Shown here: positions 7,470 through 14,540 of the stretch, in pieces
Numbering within the stretch: the stretch's first letter is position 1
Layout of the letters: each line of letters opens with the position of its first letter
Source of the DNA: Adlercreutzia shanghongiae
Lineage (GTDB): Bacteria; Actinomycetota; Coriobacteriia; Coriobacteriales; Eggerthellaceae
DNA length: 64,000 nt
Assembly (NCBI RefSeq): GCF_035830635.1
Contig: NZ_JAYMFI010000001.1
Location: 372,001-436,000, forward strand
Direction of reading: 5' to 3'
Program-made: the position numbers and the translations under genes
Notes under the pieces: model-generated
Databases searched by the model: none
Told to the model about the DNA's origin: nothing
What the model saw: only the letters and a program-made list of their open reading frames with translations

Positions 7470-9738
7470 TGATACCTACCTCGCCTTTCGTGATTTCGCA
7501 GATGTTGCACTTGTAGGGAGCACCCAGGCCCAGCTTGCCGATGTACTTCGGACCCGTGGGAAGCAGCAGGTTGATGTTGCTCTTCCAGGCGCCGTAGAGC
7601 GTGGGCTCGTTGCCGTCCATCTCGGGGAACCACCAGCCGTGGTCGGCCTGGGCCATGCCCTTCTTCACAATGGGCGTCACCTCGGCGCGCATCTGGCATT
7701 TGCCGATCTCGTTCTCAATGACGACCCACTCGCCGTCGTGGATGTCGCGGGCCGCGGCATCCTCGGGATGGATGCGCACGATCGGATCGGGATGGGTCTC
7801 GCGCAGATACGGGATCTGTCGACCCTCGGAGTGGAAGTACGCGTAGTTGCGGGCGCCGGTCGTCAGCTTGAGGGGGTACTTGTCCTTGAGGTCGACGAGC
7901 ACCTCGTGAGAGCGGTTGGACGGATCGTAGTGCGGCAGCGGATCCTCACCGTAGTACTCGAACAGCGTCGTGTAGAGCTCCACGCGGCCGGACTGGGTCT
8001 CGAAGCCGATCTGGCCGTCCTCGCGCTGCCTGCCGGTCTTGTACTTGTAGTAGCTGAAGATATCGTCGCCATGCTGGTGGACGACCTCTTCGCTGATGTT
8101 CTTGAAATCGTACTTCTGGGCCCACTCGATCTCGTTGATCCAGGTGTTCAGGTCGGGAATCTCCTCGAACCACTCGGGATGGATGCGACGTCCCAGCTCG
8201 AGGGTGATCTCAAGGTCGCTCTTGCACTCGCCCACGCTGATGGCCTTGTTGAGAGCGCCGGTGTAGACGTTGGTGCCGCCGTAGTACGGGGTGACGCCGC
8301 CGTCCTGCTCCACGAAGGTGGACAGCGGGAGCATAACGTCGCAGGAAGCCTGAATGGAGGGGGTCATCCACAGGTCGAGGCCAATATTGAACTCGAGGCC
8401 CAGCAGGGCGTCGTGCCAGCGCTTGGGCTCGGCTCCGTTGCAGACCATCATGTTGTTGCCGGTGAACATGGACATCTTGATGGGGTAGGGCTCGCCGGTC
8501 TCCATGGCCTTCAGGGCATTGGAGCTCTCGCCGTACTGGAAGAACTCGCAGTAGCACGGGTACTGGTCAAGGCCGATGGTCATCATCTTGACCTCTTCGG
8601 AGATCTTGTCGGTGCCGAAGTTGATGTTGCCGTAGCCCTCGGCGCCGCCAACCGTGGTTCCGCCCGGGGCATCCAGGAAGCCCGTGAGCGACATGAGGCC
8701 GATCATGGCCTGGCCGAGCTGACAGGCGTTCTCCTGCTGATCGCAGCCGAGACCCCACATGACGGCCGAAGGATTCGCCTTGGCGTAGAAGCGCGTGGCC
8801 TCGTAGATCTCCTCGGCGGTAATGCCGCAGATTTCGGCGGCGCGCTCGGGCGGCATGGTAGCCACACGCTCGGCGAACTGCTCGAAGCCCCAGGTCCACT
8901 GATCGACGAATTCCTTGTCGTAGAGACCCTCGCTGATCATCACATGGTTCATGGCCATGGCCAGGGCGGTATCCGTGCCGGGCCAGATCTGCAGGTGGTA
9001 CTCGGCCTTGTTGGCAAGCCAGGTAACGCGCGGGTCAACCACAACGAGCTTGGTGCCGCGCTTCATTAGCTCAATGAGGCCGTGACCCCAAAGGCCGTCG
9101 CCGTTGGAGGCCAAGGGCGCCTTGCCCCACAAAAGAATGCACTCGGGAACCTTGTAGCGCGGATCATCGTAGGTATCCTTGAACTGAGCGGCCATGTCCA
9201 CCTCGGGGTACCATCCGCCGAGCATGGCGAAGCACTCGATGTTGCGCGGCGAGTAGCAGGCCGCACCGGACAGGCAGTCCACAGCATTGTTGGTGCCGAA
9301 CACGGCAGCGGGATAAGGGTGCATGATACCGCCCTGACGGCCGGTGCCGCACCAGCAGCAGATGGCGTTGGGGCCGTACTCGTCCACAATGCGATGGTAC
9401 TCGCTCTCGATGAGTTCATAGGCCTCGTCCCAGCTGATGCGTTCCCACGCATCGGCATTGCCGCGATCTTTCGGGTCGCGCTTCATGGGGTACAGCACGC
9501 GATCGGGATGATAGATGACGTCCTTCAGAGTAAGGCAGCGGATGCACAGGCGGCCTTTGGTGACAGGATGGTTCTCATCGCCTTCGACCTTGACCAGCTT
9601 GCCCTCCTTATCGACATAGTACTTCAAGCCGCAGCCAACCGGATGACATCCCGGAGCAGACCACGCGCAGGAACGCGTGACGGTAAGACCATCCTCCTCC
9701 CAGCGCCACGGTTTTCCAAGATCGTTCTTGAACTCCAT
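7462..9738 (-). CDS. Cytosolic molybdopterin oxidoreductase; candidate catechol-type dehydroxylase
   Basis: A 758-residue DMSO-reductase-family protein with no Tat signal, so cytosolic. N-terminal 4Fe-4S ligands are visible (Cys24, Cys31, Cys36, Cys65; spacing C-x6-C-x4-C-x28-C). WERISWDEA (about 98-106) and the PGTDTALAMAMNHV pterin-site motif follow. Cys161 (GAACYSPRN) lines up with the Mo-coordinating Cys of acetylene hydratase (MYMCIGNT), judged by eye. The family branch containing acetylene hydratase, pyrogallol transhydroxylase and the gut catechol dehydroxylases fits best. The genes around it (small ferredoxin, GPH-type importer, membrane LuxR) match the cytosolic catechol-dehydroxylase loci of Gordonibacter and Eggerthella. 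The substrate is not determined. The start follows AGGAGGAGAAT. Confidence 0.88.
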   Translation of the reverse strand: MEFKNDLGKPWRWEEDGLTVTRSCAWSAPGCHPVGCGLKYYVDKEGKLVKVEGDENHPVTKGRLCIRCLTLKDVIYHPDRVLYPMKRDPKDRGNADAWERISWDEAYELIESEYHRIVDEYGPNAICCWCGTGRQGGIMHPYPAAVFGTNNAVDCLSGAACYSPRNIECFAMLGGWYPEVDMAAQFKDTYDDPRYKVPECILLWGKAPLASNGDGLWGHGLIELMKRGTKLVVVDPRVTWLANKAEYHLQIWPGTDTALAMAMNHVMISEGLYDKEFVDQWTWGFEQFAERVATMPPERAAEICGITAEEIYEATRFYAKANPSAVMWGLGCDQQENACQLGQAMIGLMSLTGFLDAPGGTTVGGAEGYGNINFGTDKISEEVKMMTIGLDQYPCYCEFFQYGESSNALKAMETGEPYPIKMSMFTGNNMMVCNGAEPKRWHDALLGLEFNIGLDLWMTPSIQASCDVMLPLSTFVEQDGGVTPYYGGTNVYTGALNKAISVGECKSDLEITLELGRRIHPEWFEEIPDLNTWINEIEWAQKYDFKNISEEVVHQHGDDIFSYYKYKTGRQREDGQIGFETQSGRVELYTTLFEYYGEDPLPHYDPSNRSHEVLVDLKDKYPLKLTTGARNYAYFHSEGRQIPYLRETHPDPIVRIHPEDAAARDIHDGEWVVIENEIGKCQMRAEVTPIVKKGMAQADHGWWFPEMDGNEPTLYGAWKSNINLLLPTGPKYIGKLGLGAPYKCNICEITKGEVGINA

Positions 9739-9803
9739 ATTCTCCTCCTAGTTTTATCGTTCACGGCCCTCTTCTCGTGACCGCAAATCCCAGATGTACG
9801 GGG

Positions 9804-11201
9804 CTACTCCAGCGTCAGGCCGTTCTCGGCGTTCAGCCTCATGTACTCCTCCATCTTCTTATCGGAGATGTTGTGGATGAGGATGAGACAGAGCGCAAAG
9901 AGAATGAAGCCGGCGCCCGTGGCCATGCCGAGCCACATGGTCAGTGTCTGAGCTCCCGCAGCCGTGAGCGCTTCTCCGGCTATAAAGCCCGAGGTTGTAA
10001 GGGCGACGCCCATGATGACCGAGGCCACCGCGGTCGCTGCCTGAATGACCAGAGGCTGCATGTTCATGATGAAGGGGCGAGTGTCCTTGCCCGTCTTGGC
10101 AATCCAGTACTCGCCGGCATCCATGTACATGACCACGCCGACGCTATCGATGGGAGAATTGAAGAAGCCGGCGATGGCAATAAGGGCGATCAGCCACACG
10201 GAGGACTGGCCGAAAAATCCCACGAGGACGAAAGCGACGCCGGCAATCAAGCTCACGATAATGGACATGCGCTTGCGGCCACCGAACAGCTTCGTGATTC
10301 CCGTGGAAGCGAACGAGCCGATAATGGTCGCCAGCGAATAAGCCGCCATGACCGTGGAAGTCAGCACCATGTCGCCGATGACATAGGCGCACTGATAGAT
10401 CGTCAGCAGCGAGAACACGTTGACGCCGGCATAGCGGAAGAAGTCCGCCAAGGTGATGGCCAGAGCCGGGCGGTTGGTAACCACGGCCTTGATCATCTCG
10501 CCTGCGGAAACGTGCTCTTCCTCTACCTCCGGGGCGCCGTTCGCGGCACTGCACTGGTCATAGGGGGCGCTGATCTTGCAGATGATGATGACGCCGATGG
10601 TGGTAGCCACGATCATGATAATCTGCGTGATGCGCCAACCCCAGATCTCCGAGCCGCTGATGGAGAGCAGCGCGATCATGGGGAACAGAATGGCGGACAC
10701 AATGAAGTTCGATACGCTGTTGCCGCCCCACATACGGGCGTTGAGCAAGTTGCGCAGATCGTTGTCGCTTCCGGAAATGTTGGCGAACAGCGTGTACTTC
10801 GGCGACGCCGGCGCCACTGCGGCGAATGCTGCCAGCGAGTAGAGCACGAAGCAGAGCGCAACCACCAGCATGGAATCGCCATCGAGGAACATCAGGATGA
10901 AGATGGCGGCTACCAACACGAAATAGGAGCCGACGATCCAGGGACGGTACTGACCGAATTTGGTCCTCGTGTTGGTGACCAGAAATCCCTCGATGAAGAT
11001 GAGCACGACAGCCACGATGCTTCCAACGGCCATAATGCCCGATACCTGGTCGACCGGCAGATGAATGATGTCGGTCATGATGTAGTTGGCGTAGAAGTAC
11101 GTCGCCATGCCGCAGCACAGGAAGAACTCGGCGAAGAACACGGCCCAACCGAGCGAGCGACCGGAAGTGCGCTTCTCCGGCACTTGGGAACCTTCGGACA
11201 T
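9804..11201 (-). CDS. GPH-type sodium/proton symporter of the molybdoenzyme locus
   Basis: A 465-residue membrane protein with about 12 hydrophobic segments. The loop sequence KFGQYRPWIVGSYF (about residues 85-98) is the hallmark of the glycoside-pentoside-hexuronide (MFS_2) symporters. The ATG at 11201 follows AGGGGGAGTGTG; a GTG one codon upstream is less likely. It is the first gene on the strand before the molybdoenzyme (65 bp gap) and probably imports that enzyme's substrate. A cytosolic reductase acting on an external aromatic compound would need an importer, and transporter genes accompany cytosolic dehydroxylases in related bacteria. Sugar transport is the alternative, but no sugar enzyme is nearby. 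Confidence 0.85.
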   Translation of the reverse strand: MSEGSQVPEKRTSGRSLGWAVFFAEFFLCCGMATYFYANYIMTDIIHLPVDQVSGIMAVGSIVAVVLIFIEGFLVTNTRTKFGQYRPWIVGSYFVLVAAIFILMFLDGDSMLVVALCFVLYSLAAFAAVAPASPKYTLFANISGSDNDLRNLLNARMWGGNSVSNFIVSAILFPMIALLSISGSEIWGWRITQIIMIVATTIGVIIICKISAPYDQCSAANGAPEVEEEHVSAGEMIKAVVTNRPALAITLADFFRYAGVNVFSLLTIYQCAYVIGDMVLTSTVMAAYSLATIIGSFASTGITKLFGGRKRMSIIVSLIAGVAFVLVGFFGQSSVWLIALIAIAGFFNSPIDSVGVVMYMDAGEYWIAKTGKDTRPFIMNMQPLVIQAATAVASVIMGVALTTSGFIAGEALTAAGAQTLTMWLGMATGAGFILFALCLILIHNISDKKMEEYMRLNAENGLTLE

Positions 11202-11550
11202 CACACTCCCCCTTTCTTTAACGAGTTGATGTTTCTATTCCATCGCGATGACCCCATCGCGCGCCCTGCATCCTCCTTCCTCCTCTGAAGGCGGCAGTCG
11301 TTTTCGGCGACGACTGACCTCGGATCAAGCCGAAGCAATGGAACGTTGCCCTTTGTTTTACAGGGGAAGGCGCTGCGAGCGATACCGCCGAAACATATGA
11401 AACGATTAGTCAAAAACTGATGAATGCTTTTTTGCCGGGCCGCAAAGGCCGTTTTCATCACTTTCGGCCGTTTACGGGCAGCAAAGAAAAGGCGATGGTT
11501 GGAAGAGCTTATCGAACGCGCACGTTCGAGCCATCGACCGAGGAGGAATC
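11202..11550. promoter_or_regulatory. Divergent intergenic region, molybdoenzyme locus / zinc-ribbon gene
   Basis: A 349 bp stretch without a gene. It must hold the promoter of the transporter-molybdoenzyme-ferredoxin operon (minus strand) and of the plus-strand gene at 11551. An AT-rich patch around 11395-11435 contains a minus-strand TTGACT, but no -10 box is well placed. No strong dyad was found. Confidence 0.4.
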
Positions 11551-11808
11551 ATGTGCTTTAGACCAACCCAGGTTTCTGTCCCCAAAGTTTGCCCCAAGTG
11601 CAACGCCGAGAACCCCTCCCTCGCCACCGTGTGCGAGGCCTGCGGAGCCGAGCTTCCGGCGACTCAGCCCGGCGGCGGCGCTCCGGGGGCTCCTGCAGCC
11701 CCCGGAGCCCCCTCTGCCCCTGGCGCCCCTGCAGCCCCCGGAGCCCCCTCGGCTCCTGGCGCCCCTGCAGCACCTGGCGCCCCGAGCGCGCCCGACCCCC
11801 AGAAATAG
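11551..11808 (+). CDS. Zinc-ribbon protein with Pro-Gly-Ala repeat tail
   Basis: An 85-residue protein. Residues 14-33 form a zinc ribbon (CPKCNAENPSLATVCEACG; Cys14, 17, 29, 32). From about residue 44 to the end it is almost purely repeats of PGAP and APGAPS, four to five copies of an 11-residue unit encoded by near-identical 33 bp DNA repeats (about 11685-11790). The tail should be unstructured or form polyproline/collagen-like turns. A clear GAGGAGGAATC ribosome site precedes the ATG. The next gene, an FKBP isomerase, acts on prolyl bonds and follows after 45 bp on the same strand. The function is unknown; the tail length probably varies between strains by slippage. Confidence 0.75.
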   Translation: MCFRPTQVSVPKVCPKCNAENPSLATVCEACGAELPATQPGGGAPGAPAAPGAPSAPGAPAAPGAPSAPGAPAAPGAPSAPDPQK

Positions 11809-11853
11809 CTCGTTTGCAGGAGTCTACGTCAGAGCCAAAACAAGGAGGCAACC

Positions 11854-12288
11854 ATGGTCAAAGACGCATCTCGGCACAAGGTGGCCATTTCCTACGAGGG
11901 GCGCATCAAAGGCGGAGAGGTTTTCGATCGACGCGACGACAACGACCCTTACGAAGTCATCATCGGCAGCGCTTTTGTCATGAAGCCCATTGAAGAGGCT
12001 CTCGCTGAAATGCAACCCGGAGAGACGCGCACCATCGAGATAGCCTGCGAAGATGCCTACGGCCCTCATGATGAGCGACGGGTAAAGATCATTCCCGCCG
12101 TCCAGATAGCGGGCTCGAAGGACCTCGCCGCCGGGGACAGCGTCATGTGGCGAGCGCCCGGCGAGACCAAAGGCCGACCGGCGAAAATCATCGACCGCAA
12201 CGACTACTCGCTGCAAGTCGACCTCAACCATCCGCTGGCGGGCAAAGACCTCGTCTATGAAGTCAAGCTCCTAGAGGTGCTCCGCTAG
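11854..12288 (+). CDS. FKBP-type peptidyl-prolyl isomerase, SlyD-like
   Basis: A 144-residue cytosolic protein. The N-terminal half has the FKBP core (VAISYEGRIKGGEVFDRR, then MKPIEEALAEMQPGETRTIEI). The middle carries the inserted-flap (IF) chaperone region, and the C-terminus returns to the FKBP fold with VDLNHPLAGKDLVYEVKLLEV, the best-known signature of SlyD-type enzymes. It catalyses cis/trans isomerisation of prolyl bonds and acts as a folding chaperone. The His/Cys-rich metal-binding tail of E. coli SlyD is absent, so a nickel-storage role is not supported. AAGGAGGCAACC precedes the ATG, and a terminator follows at 12318. Confidence 0.92.
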   Translation: MVKDASRHKVAISYEGRIKGGEVFDRRDDNDPYEVIIGSAFVMKPIEEALAEMQPGETRTIEIACEDAYGPHDERRVKIIPAVQIAGSKDLAAGDSVMWRAPGETKGRPAKIIDRNDYSLQVDLNHPLAGKDLVYEVKLLEVLR

Positions 12289-12317
12289 CCCTCGCCAATC
12301 AGACCTTTCCGGTTCGC

Positions 12318-12354
12318 AGTGGGCGCCGCTTCTCCCGGCGCCCACTTGTTTTTT
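12318..12354 (+). terminator. Rho-independent terminator after the FKBP gene
   Basis: An 11 bp stem, AGTGGGCGCCG (12318-12328) with CGGCGCCCACT (12336-12346), a 7-base loop, then TGTTTTTTG. A second weaker hairpin with TTTT follows at about 12374-12410, partly inside the repeat at 12391. Confidence 0.85.
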
Positions 12355-12390
12355 GCTCTCCCCCATGTTGCGCGACCGTCGCATCATTCG

Positions 12391-12424
12391 ATAGTCACGC
12401 GACGGTTTTGGAAGGCGACGAAGG
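12391..12424. repeat. Direct repeat copy A (MBL gene 3'-end fragment)
   Basis: 34 bp beginning atagtcacgcgacg. It matches 33 of 34 bases at 13551-13584 (copy B, same orientation) and is closely related to 18991-19024, the 3' end of the metallo-beta-lactamase gene. Copies A and B bound the DUF3800 module. Confidence 0.75.
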
Positions 12425-12514
12425 GGGATTAGGGGGCACCGCGTTCGATCGCATTCGAGCCATCTACACGGCCGTCCCGTCCCTCAACTGCTAGCCAAAA
12501 CTGACTATTTGCGA

Positions 12515-12599
12515 TATACTCTCATCAAACGTTCCCCCCTCCCGATACGAACCGCATGTGGGTTCTTCCGGCAACGGATAGGCTGGGGGGTCATTTTTT
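12515..12599 (+). ncRNA. Possible small structured RNA
   Basis: A TATACT -10 box (12515-12520) is followed by a closing stem of six C (12534-12539) with six G (12585-12590). Inside it are two hairpins: GAACC/GGTTC (12549-12565) and TCCG-GCAA-CGGA, a GNRA tetraloop (12567-12578). Six T (12594-12599) follow. The layout suggests an RNA of about 70 nt ending convergently with the DUF3800 gene. No family is recognised, and the -35 box is poor. Confidence 0.25.
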
Positions 12600-13340
12600 G
12601 TCTGCAGCAACGACAATTCTCTGTTCCCAGGCCTCGGACAATCTGGAAAACCAGTACTCATCCCCGCGTTCTTCCTTGCGATAGAGCGCCCAACAGAAGT
12701 AGTCGGCGATTTGCAGATTGAAATCGCCTTCCGAGCGCTGATGGATAAGCCGGTAGCGGGAATTCTCCCCTGACCACCTCTTCACGATACCCTTCAATGC
12801 TCCCTTGATGTCGCCTTTTCGCGCGGCTTTTGGGAGGTCGTCGGTCAGGATAAGATGGTGGCCTCGCCCGCCTTCCTTGGTCGGCGAGGCAAACAGAGTT
12901 CCGAACGCAAGTTGGTAAACTTCCCGAGGAGTCACATCGGGATCGAGGGTCGCCTTGTCGATAATCGCCGACCATACGCGAAATTCAGACAGATGGTCGA
13001 GGATGACCCCAAACACTTTCTCTCTGACAACAGTGCGATCTTCGCTTGCATGGAAGTAGCCCGCGAGATCTCCGCTCTCAAGCATGTCGTACCGTAAATC
13101 GAGCAGCTCATGGCACGCCTTGAACGGACGCTCGCAGTGGACGCAAGTCATGATGAAGCATTTGCTTCCGTTTTCCTTGAAATTAAGATCGCCAGCTTCA
13201 TCGAGGTAGGCATAGCTCGCCATCTCGGTCGCCTGACGCCCTGGCGCTCTTGCTTCGCCAATCTTCCTTTCGTCGGTAACGTCCGGAAGCTGATGGCCCA
13301 CCTCCGAAATGCAGGGAAGGCGATAGGCGTCGTCCCTCAT
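12591..13340 (-). CDS. DUF3800 domain protein
   Basis: A 249-residue protein. The DUF3800 core begins at residue 40 (MASYAYLDEAGDLNFKEN). The acidic YLDEAGD strand, the central LILTDDLPK and the C-terminal NLQIADYFCWALYRK match the family, whose fold resembles RNase H-like nucleases and which is often found in mobile or defence settings (family knowledge). The ATG at 13340 forms an ATGA overlap with the stop of a 46-residue ORF, favouring coupled translation from there. The internal Met40 at 13223 would give a more usual family N-terminus but has a weak ribosome site. Near-identical 34 bp direct repeats flank this gene and the small ORF, suggesting arrival as a unit. Confidence 0.72.
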   Translation of the reverse strand: MRDDAYRLPCISEVGHQLPDVTDERKIGEARAPGRQATEMASYAYLDEAGDLNFKENGSKCFIMTCVHCERPFKACHELLDLRYDMLESGDLAGYFHASEDRTVVREKVFGVILDHLSEFRVWSAIIDKATLDPDVTPREVYQLAFGTLFASPTKEGGRGHHLILTDDLPKAARKGDIKGALKGIVKRWSGENSRYRLIHQRSEGDFNLQIADYFCWALYRKEERGDEYWFSRLSEAWEQRIVVAADKK

Positions 13341-13477
13341 AGCGCGACCGCCTCTCGCAGGACGGTATCGCGAAACGGACCGGCGTCGAGTTCGGATAAT
13401 TCAAAGACATTGGTCAACAATGGAAACATCGTGGCACGAATATCCTCCATGCTGAGAGTCGCTGCAGCGCACGCCAT
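13337..13477 (-). CDS. Small ORF coupled to the DUF3800 gene
   Basis: A 46-residue ORF beginning MACAAATLS and ending LREAVAL. It starts at 13477 after GAAGGGGGCGCCC, and its TGA overlaps the ATG of the DUF3800 gene (ATGA), the usual sign of a two-gene operon. The sequence is mostly helical and mildly acidic, with no recognised domain. By position it could be an antitoxin, a cofactor of the DUF3800 protein, or the remnant of a longer gene. Its codon use is plausible but the length is too short for certainty. Confidence 0.45.
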   Translation of the reverse strand: MACAAATLSMEDIRATMFPLLTNVFELSELDAGPFRDTVLREAVAL

Positions 13478-13521
13478 GGGCGCCCCCTTCAATCGCTCGC
13501 TTTCTTCTGCATCATATCACG

Positions 13522-13660
13522 GAAACGAAATATCCCGTTCACGTCGCCCAATAGTCACGCGACGATTTTGGAAGGCGACGAAGGCCGTGATCGCAAGACC
13601 GCGCTCGGGGGCGATGCGCTGCTTGATGACGCAAGGACACGGGCCCGTTTTCAGCATGCA
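13522..13660 (-). pseudogene. Fragment of MBL-fold hydrolase gene with internal deletion
   Basis: The minus-strand reading gives MLKTGPCPCVIKQRIAPERG joined directly to a degraded LAITAFVAFQNRRVTIG. In the intact gene at 18986 these two parts (MLEAGPYPYAIKQRIASERG and LATTVSVAFQNRLVTIE) are about 45 residues apart. The deletion falls between two ERG codon runs (CGCTCGG on the plus strand), pointing to a short-homology event. Even the 3' flank gaaacgaaatatcccg is shared. This is a dead partial copy. Confidence 0.75.
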
Positions 13661-13700
13661 AAACAAAGGGGCGGCGGGCCTTGAGAGCCTGCCGCCCCTT
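13661..13700 (-). terminator. Terminator of the 13722-17664 operon
   Basis: On the minus strand AAGGGGCGGCAGGC pairs with GCCCGCCGCCCCTT, followed by TGTTTTGC. It lies 22 bp after the stop of the 13722 gene. Confidence 0.8.
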
Positions 13701-13721
13701 GAGGGAAAGGAGATGTCTCGC

Positions 13722-14528
13722 TTAGATGCTGGCGCCCTCCGATACGCTGATGTGGGGCGTTGCGGATCCCTCATCGTTCCAGCTTGTCATGCCAGGGGCC
13801 TGCGGCGCTACCTCGCGCGACTCCAAAGTGATGGACCGCACGTCGCGCACATAGCTGTTTGCCGCCGTCGACCCGAGCCACAGCTGATTTGCGCCGCCCA
13901 TGACGTCGGCGACCGGCTCGCCGCCGACTTGCGTAACGAGCATGCTGTAACGCTGTATGACATAGGTGAGGGGAAGCGCGACCTCGTAGCCATCGGAAGC
14001 TTCGAACACGATGGTGTTCACACCCGGCTGCACGCCCGCTTCGTCGAGAAGCGTACGCAACAGCACACCGGTCACCTCGGCGTTGCCGTGGGACGATCCA
14101 CCGATTCCGTCCCCAGAGCACGAGCATCCCATCACCTTGGTAACGCCGTCCTTTTCGGCGCGCTCCTCCAAGTTCACTGACAGCTGCTGGTCAACCGCGC
14201 CTTTCACGGCAACCGTTCCGTCGCCCATGGCAGAGCCCGCCTGGGCAAGCGGAGCAAAAGACGAACCGCACAGATATGCCGATGCTTTGCGGAACACGTC
14301 GGACATCACTTCGTTGGCCGCCGTTACGCCTTGGGTGAACGTGAAGCTGCCCTCGACCGCCTCGGCGCTGACCCGTGTGCTTTGAATGTAGTCGCTTTCG
14401 GCCGAAACCGGAGCGGCGCTTACGAGCGTTTCCGTCTCGGCAGCCAGCGCCTGCGTGGCGCCCACCGCACCCATCACCATGGACGAGGCAGCGACAAGGC
14501 TCACGACCTTCTTGCCTGTATTCTTCAT
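13722..14528 (-). CDS. Secreted sulfite-oxidase-fold-like partner protein (paralogue 1)
   Basis: A 268-residue protein with a Sec signal (KKVVSLVAASSMVMGAVGATQALA, cleavage near residue 29). The centre has GCSCSGDGIGG followed by NAEVTGVLLRTLLDEAGV, and the second half has SDGYEVALPLTYV and MGGANQLWLGST. These resemble the oxidoreductase molybdopterin domain of the sulfite oxidase/YedY family, where the Cys before the GN segment binds Mo. The match is loose, so cofactor binding is uncertain. It lies 12 bp after the cytochrome fusion gene in an operon with NrfC- and NrfD-like genes. Paralogues occur at 29119 (full length) and 22653 (short). It is probably a subunit or accessory of the cytochrome fusion protein. 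Starts after AGAGGAGAGAGACG. Confidence 0.7.
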   Translation of the reverse strand: MKNTGKKVVSLVAASSMVMGAVGATQALAAETETLVSAAPVSAESDYIQSTRVSAEAVEGSFTFTQGVTAANEVMSDVFRKASAYLCGSSFAPLAQAGSAMGDGTVAVKGAVDQQLSVNLEERAEKDGVTKVMGCSCSGDGIGGSSHGNAEVTGVLLRTLLDEAGVQPGVNTIVFEASDGYEVALPLTYVIQRYSMLVTQVGGEPVADVMGGANQLWLGSTAANSYVRDVRSITLESREVAPQAPGMTSWNDEGSATPHISVSEGASI

Positions 14529-14540
14529 CGTCTCTCTCCT

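Noticed and set aside
5556..7472. A 638-codon open frame on the plus strand
   Set aside because: It is antisense to the LuxR, zinc-ribbon and ferredoxin genes, and its product is rich in His, Gln and Arg, as expected for a shadow of GC-rich coding DNA. No domain is visible.
7462..9738. Assignment as acetylene hydratase
   Set aside because: The ligand Cys fits, but the N-terminal cluster spacing differs from the C-x2-C-x3-C of acetylene hydratase, and the ferredoxin and importer genes fit a reductive enzyme better.
11854..12288. Link of the SlyD-like isomerase to nickel storage
   Set aside because: The His/Cys-rich tail that binds nickel in E. coli SlyD is missing, and the nickel genes are 28 kb away.
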